A stretch of DNA of 14,899 nt from Pontiellaceae bacterium (GTDB lineage Bacteria; Verrucomicrobiota; Kiritimatiellia; Kiritimatiellales; Pontiellaceae). The stretch covers positions 1 to 14,899 of the forward strand of contig JAFGWS010000172.1 in the NCBI GenBank assembly GCA_016937035.1, written 5' to 3'. How positions within the stretch are numbered: the first letter of the stretch is position 1; every line of letters begins with the position of its first letter. The position numbers and the translations under genes were made by a program. Of the stretch, positions 7,893 through 14,617 are shown piece by piece. Under the pieces are notes generated by a model, which saw nothing but the letters and a program-made list of their open reading frames with translations, was not told the DNA's origin and ran no database searches.

Positions 7893-8918
7893 TCAGCCCC
7901 TTGAAAGTGCTTCTACGCGCTCTTCCAGCACTCTGATTTTATCTTTCAACTTCGGCAGCAGCAGCGCATTAGCGACCATCTTTTTATTCTGCAAATGAGG
8001 AAAGGCCGGTGATCCCATTACAAAGTCGCCCGGCGGCACATCTTTCATTACGCCGGACTGCGCACCGACCACGGCTCCGTCGCCCACTTCCAGATGTCCG
8101 GCCAGTCCCGCCTGCCCTGCGAGAATGACCCGTGAGCCGATGGTGGTGCTCCCGGAAATACCGACTTGACCGCACATCACGGAGTGCTCGCCAATAATTA
8201 CATTGTGAGCAATCTGAACCAGATTATCGATCTTGGTCCCCTTTCCGATCCGCGTCTTTCCAAACCGAGCACGATCGATTGCTACATTGGCACCGATCTC
8301 CACATCATCTTCAATCACCACAATGCCGATCTGCGGAATCTTTGTGCGCGATCCGTCTTTCTGCACCGCATATCCAAAACCATCGGAACCGACCACGCTT
8401 CCATTATGAATAATCACGCGGTCACCGATCTGCGTAAACTCGCGCGTGGAGACCAACGGATAGAGCAGGCAGTTTTCCCCGATCACCGTTTTATAACCAA
8501 TCACGCAATTGGCCTGAATAACCGTGTTGGCTCCAATAACCACCCCCGCTTCAATCGTACAGTTGGGGCCAATTGAAACCCCCTCCGCCAGCTGGGCTGA
8601 ATCGGCCACACAGGCCGTCGGGTGAATCCCCTGAACCGGCACGGGAGGACGCTCGTAAAACAGTTCTGCCGCACGGGCAAAGGATTGATCCGAATTCTCA
8701 ACACGAATCAGCGCACAAGGCGCATCACGATCCCAGTCGCTCGGAACAATCACCGCTGAGGCCTTTGTAGAAGCAACCAACGATGCATACTTCGGGTTGG
8801 CCAGAAAACTGATGTCGCCTTCTCCCGCTTCCTTTAGGCCGGCCACGCCGATAATCTCAATCGACCCGTCTCCATCCAGTGTCGCTGCCAAACGCTCGGC
8901 AATCTCCATCAGCTTCAT
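7893..8918 (-). CDS. lpxD: UDP-3-O-acylglucosamine N-acyltransferase LpxD
   Basis: 341 aa. Third step of lipid A synthesis: transfers a 3-hydroxyacyl chain from ACP to the 2-amine of UDP-3-O-acyl-glucosamine, in the cytoplasm next to the inner membrane. Domains in order: N-terminal uridine-binding domain (1-98; GDISFLANPKYASLV at 34-48), left-handed beta-helix of hexapeptide repeats (about 100-292; for example IGPNCTIEAGVVIGANTVI), and a C-terminal helix (312-340). GSDGFGYA (177-184) is a family signature and H238 in VQIAHNVIIG matches the E. coli catalytic His239. AGGGGA lies 7 nt before the ATG. It follows ompH by 33 bp, the same order as the skp-lpxD pair in many Gram-negatives, so the two are probably co-transcribed. 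The sugar and acyl-chain specificity cannot be read from the sequence. Confidence 0.97.
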   Translation of the reverse strand: MKLMEIAERLAATLDGDGSIEIIGVAGLKEAGEGDISFLANPKYASLVASTKASAVIVPSDWDRDAPCALIRVENSDQSFARAAELFYERPPVPVQGIHPTACVADSAQLAEGVSIGPNCTIEAGVVIGANTVIQANCVIGYKTVIGENCLLYPLVSTREFTQIGDRVIIHNGSVVGSDGFGYAVQKDGSRTKIPQIGIVVIEDDVEIGANVAIDRARFGKTRIGKGTKIDNLVQIAHNVIIGEHSVMCGQVGISGSTTIGSRVILAGQAGLAGHLEVGDGAVVGAQSGVMKDVPPGDFVMGSPAFPHLQNKKMVANALLLPKLKDKIRVLEERVEALSRG

Positions 8919-8951
8919 AACACCATCCCCTAAGAATTAAAACCCTTGTCG

Positions 8952-9524
8952 TTAGTTGTCCGTCTGCCCTTTGTTCAACACCTGAATCACCTCTTCGGTA
9001 ATATCAATTTTAGGGCTCACATACAGCACCGTACTGAATCCGTTGCGGCTCACAGAGGAACTGTCAACCACCGCTCCATAATTATTTGCCCGGGCATAAT
9101 CAATCACCGCCGCACTGATTTCGTCATAAATTGACTTTGTCATACGGTTAATCTGCTGCTGGATCTGATCGAGACGGAGTTGCGTAAACTCATTTAACGC
9201 TTTTGTTTGAGCCTGATACAGCACCAGCTTTTCCTCCAGCAGATCAAGCTTGCCCGCACGAATCTCTTCGGACATCGTCTCATCACGGACTTCAACCCGA
9301 AGAGTTGCAATTTCTTCTTCAAGTTCCCTCAGCTCTAAATTCAGATCATTCTGCTCAGACTCATAATCTTCCTGCTGTTGTCGAACCTGATTCTGCATGG
9401 CTTCATATTTATAATATTGCTTAAAGACCTCCTGTGCATCCACAAAAACCACTTGATCCTGCGCAGCAGCATGCCCCACAAAAATAAAAGCGCCCAACAA
9501 CACCCATTTGAAAACCTTGTTCAT
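8952..9524 (-). CDS. skp: OmpH/Skp-family periplasmic chaperone
   Basis: 190 aa from the chosen start. Skp/OmpH proteins are trimeric, jellyfish-shaped chaperones that hold unfolded outer-membrane proteins on the way to BamA. A signal peptide (MNKVFKWVLLGAFIFVGHAA) is followed by VVFVDAQEVFKQYYKYEA, the family's opening strand and helix. A long, highly charged coiled coil follows (about 40-135), then AAVIDYARANNYGAVVDSS and LYVSPKIDITEEVIQVLN at the C-terminus. The frame is open back to 9674, but that would overlap the ychF terminator and bury the signal peptide. ATG 9524 has AAAGG 9 nt upstream; ATGs at 9530 and 9533 are poorer. The pairing with lpxD supports the assignment. No clear promoter could be fixed between 9525 and 9610, although one must lie there if the terminator upstream works. 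Confidence 0.9.
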   Translation of the reverse strand: MNKVFKWVLLGAFIFVGHAAAQDQVVFVDAQEVFKQYYKYEAMQNQVRQQQEDYESEQNDLNLELRELEEEIATLRVEVRDETMSEEIRAGKLDLLEEKLVLYQAQTKALNEFTQLRLDQIQQQINRMTKSIYDEISAAVIDYARANNYGAVVDSSSVSRNGFSTVLYVSPKIDITEEVIQVLNKGQTDN

Positions 9525-9610
9525 ACCCATCATCCTTTCTTCGAGAAATGAGGCGGAAGAGTACCCAAAGCCGCCCCGTGAAACAAACAATTCATACGGT
9601 TTTCGAACAT

Positions 9611-9641
9611 AAAAAAAACGCCCGGAATATTGTTCCGGGCG
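9611..9641 (-). terminator. Rho-independent terminator of ychF
   Basis: A perfect 9-bp stem (9619-9627 with 9633-9641, GC-rich, 5-nt loop) is followed on the minus strand by T8 (9618-9611). It lies 33 bp after the ychF stop codon and separates ychF from the ompH-lpxD unit. On the plus strand no T-run follows. Confidence 0.95.
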
Positions 9642-9673
9642 CAAATCGACTGGTGCAGAAAACAAGTGCTCCA

Positions 9674-10774
9674 TTAAACATTGAACAAAAACTCGATCAC
9701 GTCGCCGTCTTTTACAATGTATTCCTTACCCTCCGTGCAGAGCAATCCAGCCTCCCGGCAGGCGGCCTCGCCGCCTTTGGCAATAAAATCTTCATACGCA
9801 ATCACCTGCGCACGAATAAAGCCGCGCTCAAAGTCGGTATGAATCACGCCGGCGGCCTTTGGAGCGGTATCGCCCTGATGAATCGTCCAGGCCCGCGACT
9901 CCTTCGGGCCCTGTGTCAGGTAACTGATCAGCCCGAGCGTGCGGTAACCGGTATGGATAATCTTATCGAGTCCGCTCTCCTTCACGCCGTATTCCGCCAA
10001 AAATTCGGAACGCTCCTCATCGGACATCCCGTTAAGATCCTCCTCCATCTTGGCGCAAATCTTCACGACCTCGGCATCGTGCGCAGCCGCATAGGCCTTA
10101 ACGGCGGAAACATAGTCATTATCGTCACCCAAACCACTTTCATCAACGTTGCAGCAATAGATTACCTTTTTGTCGGTCAGAAACTGCATTTCCTTAAAAA
10201 TCTGCTTCCCAACATCAGACACGCGCTCCTCAAACGAATGGGCCATCTTTCCCTCGCCCAAGTGCGCGAGCAGCTTTTCAAAGACCGGGAGCGTGGCCGC
10301 AACCGCCTTATCCCCGCGCGCCGCCTTCTGCACGCGGCCCAGCCGGTTTTCCATCATCTGAAAATCAGCCATAATCAGCTCGGCCTCGATAATCTCAATA
10401 TCGCGCACCGGATCAATAGAACCGTCCACATGCACCACATTGTCATCATCAAAGCAGCGGACAACCTGAAGGATGGCATCCGTTTCCCGAATATTGGTCA
10501 GAAACTTATTTCCCAGCCCTTCCCCCTGACTGGCCCCCTTAACGAGACCGGCAATGTCCACAAAATCGACGGTTGCATGAGTAATTTTCTTCGAATGGGC
10601 CATCTCGGCCAGTCGATCCAGCCGGGGATCCGGAACCGGTACTACGGCCTTATTGGGTTCAATCGTGCAGAACGGATAATTGGCCGCCTCCGCATTCTGC
10701 GCGCGCGTAAGCGCATTGAAGATGGTTGACTTGCCGACGTTCGGCAATCCGACAATTCCAACACTCAATCCCAT
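9674..10774 (-). CDS. ychF: YchF/OLA1-family P-loop ATPase
   Basis: 366 aa, typical length. A universally conserved Obg-related NTPase that binds ribosomes and prefers ATP over GTP; linked in E. coli to stress and redox responses. Visible: G1 P-loop GLPNVGKSTIFNALT (9-23), the YchF-specific NYPFCTIEPN (32-41), G3 DIAGLVKGASQGEGLGNKFL (73-92), and CNVDE, which replaces the GTP-specific NKxD and explains the ATP preference. The central helical coiled coil (about 130-180) is followed by the C-terminal TGS domain (about 280-366; AWTIHQGDTAPKAAGVIHTD, then FIRAQV). AAGGA lies 8 nt before the ATG. It has its own strong terminator; the gap to fabI upstream is 136 bp and contains a T/G-rich tract. 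Confidence 0.97.
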   Translation of the reverse strand: MGLSVGIVGLPNVGKSTIFNALTRAQNAEAANYPFCTIEPNKAVVPVPDPRLDRLAEMAHSKKITHATVDFVDIAGLVKGASQGEGLGNKFLTNIRETDAILQVVRCFDDDNVVHVDGSIDPVRDIEIIEAELIMADFQMMENRLGRVQKAARGDKAVAATLPVFEKLLAHLGEGKMAHSFEERVSDVGKQIFKEMQFLTDKKVIYCCNVDESGLGDDNDYVSAVKAYAAAHDAEVVKICAKMEEDLNGMSDEERSEFLAEYGVKESGLDKIIHTGYRTLGLISYLTQGPKESRAWTIHQGDTAPKAAGVIHTDFERGFIRAQVIAYEDFIAKGGEAACREAGLLCTEGKEYIVKDGDVIEFLFNV

Positions 10775-10791
10775 GACTCAGTTCCTTCGTA

Positions 10792-10870
10792 AAATTCCAA
10801 ATTCGAAACAGATCAAAAACCAAAGAATCCAACATCTCAACCATAAACTTGAACCCTTGAATTCAGAAAC
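10792..10870. other. Strand-asymmetric low-complexity spacer upstream of ychF
   Basis: On the plus strand this stretch is almost free of G and made of short runs such as AATTCCAAATTCGAAAC, AAAAACCAAAGAATCC and AACCATAAACTTGAACCC. On the transcribed minus strand it is therefore T/G-rich (TTCGAATTTGG, TTTGGTTTTTG). The region 14800-14850 has the same texture. No gene or hairpin is visible; the ychF promoter must lie here or upstream but could not be placed. Confidence 0.4.
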
Positions 10871-10910
10871 TGTTCCGGACTTCGGATTTAATGCTATAAT
10901 TCTCTGTGCA

Positions 10911-11798
10911 CTACTCTTTCTCATGCGACCGCTGCAGAGCACGCATACGCTCGAGGCGCGCCTTCGCCAGCTTTTTCTTTTTGATCGGCATCGTTTTCAG
11001 CGGCCTTTCCTGAGGCAGAAGTTCCCCGCCCATCGAAGAGGCACCGCCGTCAACATAGATCGTCTGACCCGTAATCTTTTTGGAATACTGTCCCAGCATG
11101 AAGACCACGGCATTGGCCACTTCTTTTTTATCATTGATCGTGTCCCACGGCAGCGGGCTTATCTTTTTCCACGTACGCGCCAAATGCGCAAAATGGGGAA
11201 TCGATTTTGCGGCCTTCGTCGTCAGCGGACCCGCCGATACCGCATTCACGCGAACATGCTCACGCCCATATTCACGCGCCAGCGCACGAACCAACGCCTC
11301 CAGCGCCGCCTTATTAACACCCATCCAATTGTAGTAAGGAAACGCCAACTGAGAAGCAAACGACAACGTTACAATCGCCCCTCCGCGGGGCATATGCTCC
11401 TGTGCAAACTCAGCGACCGTCGCCAACGAAACACAACTGATGTGAAAACCCTGCTTAATATCCTCAGAATGGTTTGTGTAGACCTTATCGCCCAGACAGG
11501 TTTTCGGATTCGCAAACGCAATCGAGTGCACCACCCCCGCAATTTCACCGATATCCTTAAACAGATTGCGCACTTCATTTTCAATCGTTACATCGCAATA
11601 GCGGATGTCCATGGCATCCTTTTCCTCCTGCGGAAGTTCCTCGCAGCCGCGATCAAAAAAAATCTTTTTCAGGCGTTCATTCTGAATGGTGTAAATCACC
11701 TTACCACCCATCTCTTCAATCATTTTCCCGGCAGCATAAGCGATGGAGTCGGTGTTGAGCAGGCCCATCACGACATATGTTTTACCTTTTTCGATCAT
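10911..11798 (-). CDS. fabI: Enoyl-[acyl-carrier-protein] reductase, FabI-like short-chain dehydrogenase
   Basis: 295 aa. Catalyses the last, NAD(P)H-dependent reduction of each fatty-acid elongation cycle. Family marks: MGLLNTDSIAYAAGKMI (11-27) at the dinucleotide site, VVHSIAFANP (89-98), the catalytic Y-x6-K in PYYNWMGVNKAALE (Tyr156, Lys163), VRVNAVSAGPLTTKAA (182-197) and ITGQTIYVDGG (242-252). Differences from E. coli FabI: the usual glycine loop is shortened to GLLNTDS; the active-site LSY (Tyr146) reads LSF; one residue is missing between it and Tyr156; and a basic tail of about 35 residues (KKKKLAKARLERMRALQRS) follows. ATG 11798 has AAAGGAG 8 nt upstream; an in-frame GTG at 11807 overlaps that site and was rejected. 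FabI is most likely, but a divergent SDR of another role cannot be excluded. Confidence 0.85.
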   Translation of the reverse strand: MIEKGKTYVVMGLLNTDSIAYAAGKMIEEMGGKVIYTIQNERLKKIFFDRGCEELPQEEKDAMDIRYCDVTIENEVRNLFKDIGEIAGVVHSIAFANPKTCLGDKVYTNHSEDIKQGFHISCVSLATVAEFAQEHMPRGGAIVTLSFASQLAFPYYNWMGVNKAALEALVRALAREYGREHVRVNAVSAGPLTTKAAKSIPHFAHLARTWKKISPLPWDTINDKKEVANAVVFMLGQYSKKITGQTIYVDGGASSMGGELLPQERPLKTMPIKKKKLAKARLERMRALQRSHEKE

Positions 11799-11885
11799 TT
11801 TTCGCACTCCTTTTTCTCGTGAAGGCGCGCAAACCTATCAGGTTCCCAACGCATTGCAACCCGACAGTGGTATGTTTTTTACCCC

Positions 11886-11945
11886 CACAATCTCGTTCAC
11901 CACCTGTCGTTTTAACGCTTCACGGTATCGTATTACCGTCTTCAC
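11886..11945 (-). pseudogene. Remnant of an IS3-type transposase OrfA N-terminus
   Basis: From a GTG at 11945 the minus strand reads VKTVIRYREALKRQVVNEIV. This resembles the opening of IS3/IS150-group OrfA proteins (typically M-K-x-x-x-R-Y-S-x-x-F-K-x-Q-V-V-x-E-I), which starts the helix-turn-helix. After about 20 codons the similarity stops and the frame ends within another 15 codons, so the rest of the element is gone. The fragment lies in the 270-base gap between the VanZ-like gene and fabI, about 90 bp before the fabI start. No inverted-repeat ends or target duplication were identified. The match is by eye to a consensus from memory and is short. Confidence 0.5.
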
Positions 11946-12021
11946 CCTGAATCTAAAAGTCAGATTCCTCTATGCCCTTATCGCTACCGTTCATGGACGC
12001 ATTAAAACGCATTTCAGCAAC

Positions 12022-12069
12022 GCTCAACCAGTCGGATTCCAGCGCTGACTTTCAGATGACTGGTTAGAC
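12022..12069. repeat. 48-bp imperfect palindrome at the end of the VanZ-like gene
   Basis: On the minus strand GTCTAACCAGTC (12069-12058) pairs with GACTGGTTGAGC (12033-12022): ten of twelve positions, perfect over the inner eight plus. The loop contains AGCGCT. The ends fit the integron attC core patterns RYYYAAC (GTCTAAC) and GTTRRRY (GTTGAGC), but 48 bp is shorter than usual attC sites and no second site was found between the neighbouring genes. There is no T-run on either side, so it is not a standard terminator. It overlaps the last base of the VanZ-like stop codon. Confidence 0.55.
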
Positions 12070-12434
12070 TATGTTTTAGATAATCTTCTTGTAATGAAGT
12101 GAATTGAACAGAATGCAAGAAAGCCACAAAAAATCGCTGCCAGGTCGATATAATCAAAGGTTTTTCCTGTCCAGTATTGAAGAATCTCGTGAGCAAAAGT
12201 CCCTGCTGTTACAATGATAACAGTAATCCAAAAAGTGGATGATGATTTCGGTTTGATTGTAGAAAGCAATAGCATCAGAAGGGCTAATATACCGAAAAAG
12301 CTTGGTGCTGATCCTAATAAATACTTCCCGGCAGAAGTCTGCCCGATCGTCGTAGTGCGAATTGGAATGACTGAAAGAGCTATTAGGGCATTTGCAACAC
12401 CGGCAGAAAACCAGACTGATTGTTTTTTGATCAT
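12069..12434 (-). CDS. Small VanZ-like membrane protein
   Basis: 121 aa with four predicted membrane segments (about 8-24, 44-59, 66-82 and 98-114). The pattern HEILQYW (82-88), GKTFDYIDLAA (90-100) and CG at the start of the last helix resembles the conserved core of VanZ-like families (E-x-x-Q, then D-x-x-D before the last helix). VanZ raises teicoplanin resistance in enterococci, but most relatives have no known function, and none is claimed here. An in-frame TAA sits two codons before the ATG, fixing the start; there is no good Shine-Dalgarno, the nearest AGGAGG being about 37 nt upstream. It is the last gene of the AT-rich block, 60 bp after the DUF4405-like gene, and ends in a palindrome. 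The call is by pattern only. Confidence 0.65.
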   Translation of the reverse strand: MIKKQSVWFSAGVANALIALSVIPIRTTTIGQTSAGKYLLGSAPSFFGILALLMLLLSTIKPKSSSTFWITVIIVTAGTFAHEILQYWTGKTFDYIDLAAIFCGFLAFCSIHFITRRLSKT

Positions 12435-12494
12435 ATTTTATGTGGGGCCAACGATTAGGTTTTTATCCCTCCTGCTTCTGCCCCCTTTGACATG

Positions 12495-12716
12495 TTATTT
12501 CACCCTGCCGGTTCTAAGAAAATTATTTTTCACCCAATTCCAGTTTAAATATACGTGAATTATCGACGTTGCAATCAGAAGCAATCCTCCCCCTTCGTGG
12601 AAAAACTCGAATGATTCATGAGAAAGAACATCGTTAAGCAATCCCGTCAACATTTGATTCAAGATGAGTATTGCCATGATAGGATTAACGATTTTTAGCA
12701 ACTTTTGCTTATTCAT
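12495..12716 (-). CDS. Small DUF4405-like membrane protein
   Basis: 73 aa with two predicted membrane helices (about 8-28 and 43-57). FEFFHEGGGLL (37-47) and SIIHVYLNWNWVKNNF (51-66) match the DUF4405 pattern, in which a histidine near the start of one helix (H40) and a histidine followed by x3-N-W (H54, LNWNW) resemble the haem ligands of small cytochrome b-like proteins. Haem binding is an inference. The ATG at 12716 follows GAGGTG with short spacing; a GTG two codons upstream lies within that site and is less likely. It is 78 bp behind the protease gene and 60 bp before the VanZ-like gene. It is shorter than many family members but has both histidines, so it may be complete. Confidence 0.7.
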   Translation of the reverse strand: MNKQKLLKIVNPIMAILILNQMLTGLLNDVLSHESFEFFHEGGGLLLIATSIIHVYLNWNWVKNNFLRTGRVK

Positions 12717-12794
12717 AGACACCTCAATTTCTCTGAATATTGTTCAGCTTTACGTGATTACGGGATCGACCACATTACTGATTATTTATACGTA

Positions 12795-13847
12795 TTATTT
12801 TATGCTGTTCATTATAGCGTATTCTTTCCTGTTTTTTGCCATTTCTATTAATGCTGCTTGAAATGTGTCTGAATTCCTGATATTTGCCAATTCATATACA
12901 GGAACAACATATGTTAGGTCAGGATTTGCCATTGTTTTGACTGATAATGCTACGGTGTTAGTTGAAGACGAGGTGGAAGAAACAAGAGTCAAGGAAGTCT
13001 CTTTGACCCGATTAGTTATTTCAGCGTCATATTCTATATATGAGCCTTTTTCTTCTTTATATCCCATAATTATACCTAAAAACATATATTTACATAACTC
13101 CTTACCTGGCTCATTGCCTTCTATATTAGTTGGAATATGGATAATTACAGTGGCTCCCGAATTTCCTGGTCCTGAGTGCATATCGATAACATGAGATCTG
13201 CAATAAGTATTGCCATTTGGCAAATCCATAAATCCAACACGCGAAAGATGTCCAAATCTAACTGTTGGAATATTTTGTGGAATGATATAATCAATTGTAT
13301 CAAGGTATTCTGGTTGTATGGAAATAGCTTCAACCAGAAGCCCCGGTTCAAGATGAATGTTCTTGTGTACTTCAGGAGTTGCAATTTGACTCTCTCGAAG
13401 TGTAGTAGTTTTGGAATTTGCTATAGATTCCGGAGGAATTGGAATAACGCATATATCTAAGCCGCTTGGTGATGTCCAATAGTTCTGAGGGCTGCTATGT
13501 TTGAGAGGAATCTTGAGATAGCGAGGTTGTTGCTCTTGGCTCATCCCTATTTTGACTATTAGTCCGGAAACAGGGCTACTTGATGATTTATTTATTAATA
13601 CATGCTTGGCAGTTACTACTGATAGCCACTGCGCTTTTTCCTGAGTATTTGTTGTTATTGGCACTCCATAAATTGAACCAGTGGCAAAACCAGATATTTT
13701 CATAGGCTCAGAAGGAGTCTCTTCATACATGAAAATAGGGATAGCAATATCTGCATGCTGCGAATTATACCGCTCAAAAAATCCCTGAGCATTTATTCTC
13801 ATAATATTGCAAAACAGAACTACAAACATAATGGTAATTTTATACAT
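12795..13847 (-). CDS. Secreted trypsin-like serine protease (S1-type fold)
   Basis: 350 aa. An N-terminal signal peptide (ITIMFVVLFCNI, ending INA at 18-20) indicates export. The chymotrypsin-fold triad is readable: His82 in SVVTAKHVLIN (76-86), Asp131 in SGLDICVIPIP (128-138) and Ser230 in SGPGNSGATVI (225-235), where GNSGA replaces the trypsin GDSGG. The Cys content is low, so the protein lacks the disulfide set of animal trypsins. After the catalytic domain (up to about 260) a C-terminal segment of some 90 residues contains a Ser/Thr-rich stretch (SSTSSSTNT) and a helical end. No PDZ domain, membrane anchor or sorting motif is seen. AAAGGA lies about 6 nt before the ATG. It starts 28 bp after the DUF2726 gene, consistent with co-transcription. 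Codon use is AT-rich, unlike the core genes. Substrate unknown. Confidence 0.8.
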   Translation of the reverse strand: MYKITIMFVVLFCNIMRINAQGFFERYNSQHADIAIPIFMYEETPSEPMKISGFATGSIYGVPITTNTQEKAQWLSVVTAKHVLINKSSSSPVSGLIVKIGMSQEQQPRYLKIPLKHSSPQNYWTSPSGLDICVIPIPPESIANSKTTTLRESQIATPEVHKNIHLEPGLLVEAISIQPEYLDTIDYIIPQNIPTVRFGHLSRVGFMDLPNGNTYCRSHVIDMHSGPGNSGATVIIHIPTNIEGNEPGKELCKYMFLGIIMGYKEEKGSYIEYDAEITNRVKETSLTLVSSTSSSTNTVALSVKTMANPDLTYVVPVYELANIRNSDTFQAALIEMAKNRKEYAIMNSIK

Positions 13848-13875
13848 ATTATCCTTTATATATATTAAACTACTT

Positions 13876-14406
13876 TTATATGTTATTATTATATAAAATC
13901 ATTGACAATACAGTTGTTTTTAATATCTCCATGTCGTAAGTGATTTTTGCAGGCAATCGAATAAGAGGGATGGACGTTTTCTGCATGGCTTTATTTACAA
14001 ATTCGTCTCGGTCTTCTCGGTTTTTTCGGGAGTGGCTTTGATCGTCGAGTTCGATAGCGCCGACAATTTGGAACGTGGTTGGATCGTAGAGAACAAAGTC
14101 GAGGTGCTTGGATTTAATTTTCCCGAATGCACTCATATATTCACTGCCCTGCCCTACTGGCTTGATTACATCTGCAAGGCGAACCTTTAGGGATATTCCA
14201 AGATAAGGAACGGCTTCTTTCAGATGCTTGTAAAATACCTGTTCCGTCGGTGTAAGGATGATTTTTTGACTTTTGTATTCAGGAACATGTGAACTGGATT
14301 TCGATGAATACTGCTTGCTTGACTTCCCTTTTTTACTATTGCTTGCAACATCAACTGCGATCTTTATAATTATTAGCACTACTGCTATAGCAACGATGTT
14401 TTCCAT
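13876..14406 (-). CDS. Membrane-anchored DUF2726-domain protein
   Basis: 176 aa. One N-terminal membrane helix (about 4-20) is followed by a Ser/Lys-rich linker (22-45) and a DUF2726 domain (about 50-165). The domain opens with ILTPTEQVFYKHLKEAVP (50-67), continues with VRLADVIKP (75-83) and KHLDFVLYDP (100-109), and has the signature AIELDDQSH (117-125) and REDRDEFVNKA. Asp103 and Glu119 on neighbouring strands, followed by a conserved D-x-x-H, resemble the acidic core of PD-(D/E)XK-like nuclease folds; DUF2726 also occurs fused to topoisomerase-type zinc fingers. Nuclease activity is an inference, and the usual Lys of E-x-K is replaced (ELD). The ATG is 5 bp after the RHH gene stop and has only a weak AGAG, suggesting translational coupling. 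The membrane-proximal position of a nuclease-like domain is notable. Confidence 0.8.
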   Translation of the reverse strand: MENIVAIAVVLIIIKIAVDVASNSKKGKSSKQYSSKSSSHVPEYKSQKIILTPTEQVFYKHLKEAVPYLGISLKVRLADVIKPVGQGSEYMSAFGKIKSKHLDFVLYDPTTFQIVGAIELDDQSHSRKNREDRDEFVNKAMQKTSIPLIRLPAKITYDMEILKTTVLSMILYNNNI

Positions 14407-14411
14407 ACGAT

Positions 14412-14555
14412 TTATTTTTCTCTACGTTTAATATCGGCGACATATTCAGTCAGTATTCGGCTCAGGTAAACGTCTAGATTGAGATTCATTGCCTCGGCGC
14501 GTTTGATGAAAAATTCGCGGGCGTCATCGGGAATATCTAATTTTATTCTATGCAT
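14412..14555 (-). CDS. Small ribbon-helix-helix (Arc/CopG-like) protein
   Basis: 47 aa. The sequence starts MHRIKLDIPDDAREFFIKRA and continues with EAMNLNLDVYLSRILTEYVA. This is the ribbon-helix-helix pattern: one N-terminal strand (RIKLDIP, residues 3-9), helix 1 (DDAREFFIKRAEAM, 10-23), a turn (NLNLD), and helix 2 (VYLSRILTEYVADIKRR, 29-45). RHH proteins dimerise and bind DNA with the paired strands; many are autoregulating antitoxins or plasmid/transposon repressors. AAAGGAG lies 6 nt before the ATG, the best ribosome site of this block. It is the first gene of the row and only 5 bp from the DUF2726 gene. A perfect palindrome lies 63 bp upstream. The gene is short but has a complete fold, a strong ribosome site and a tight neighbour, so I regard it as real. 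Confidence 0.8.
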   Translation of the reverse strand: MHRIKLDIPDDAREFFIKRAEAMNLNLDVYLSRILTEYVADIKRREK

Positions 14556-14617
14556 TATTTTCTCCTTTCGCTGCCGATTTATTGTGACCTGTCTTATATG
14601 TGGGAGATTTTCTCTTA

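Noticed and set aside
9525..9674. 50-residue N-terminal extension of the OmpH/Skp gene
   Set aside because: It would place the start inside the ychF stop region, cross a strong terminator and bury a typical signal peptide; ATG 9524 is better.
9548..10729. 393-aa plus-strand open frame opposite ychF
   Set aside because: Antisense shadow of ychF; it also crosses the ychF terminator and matches nothing.
10893..10898. Perfect TATAAT on the plus strand between ychF and fabI
   Set aside because: No plus-strand gene follows and no good -35 is at the right spacing; likely chance.
10680..11822. 380-aa plus-strand open frame opposite fabI
   Set aside because: Antisense shadow of fabI and the ychF start; no domain.
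12435..12494. Second attC-like site between the VanZ-like and DUF4405-like genes (GTTGGCC near 12450)
   Set aside because: It breaks the GTTRRRY pattern and has no mirrored partner or palindrome.
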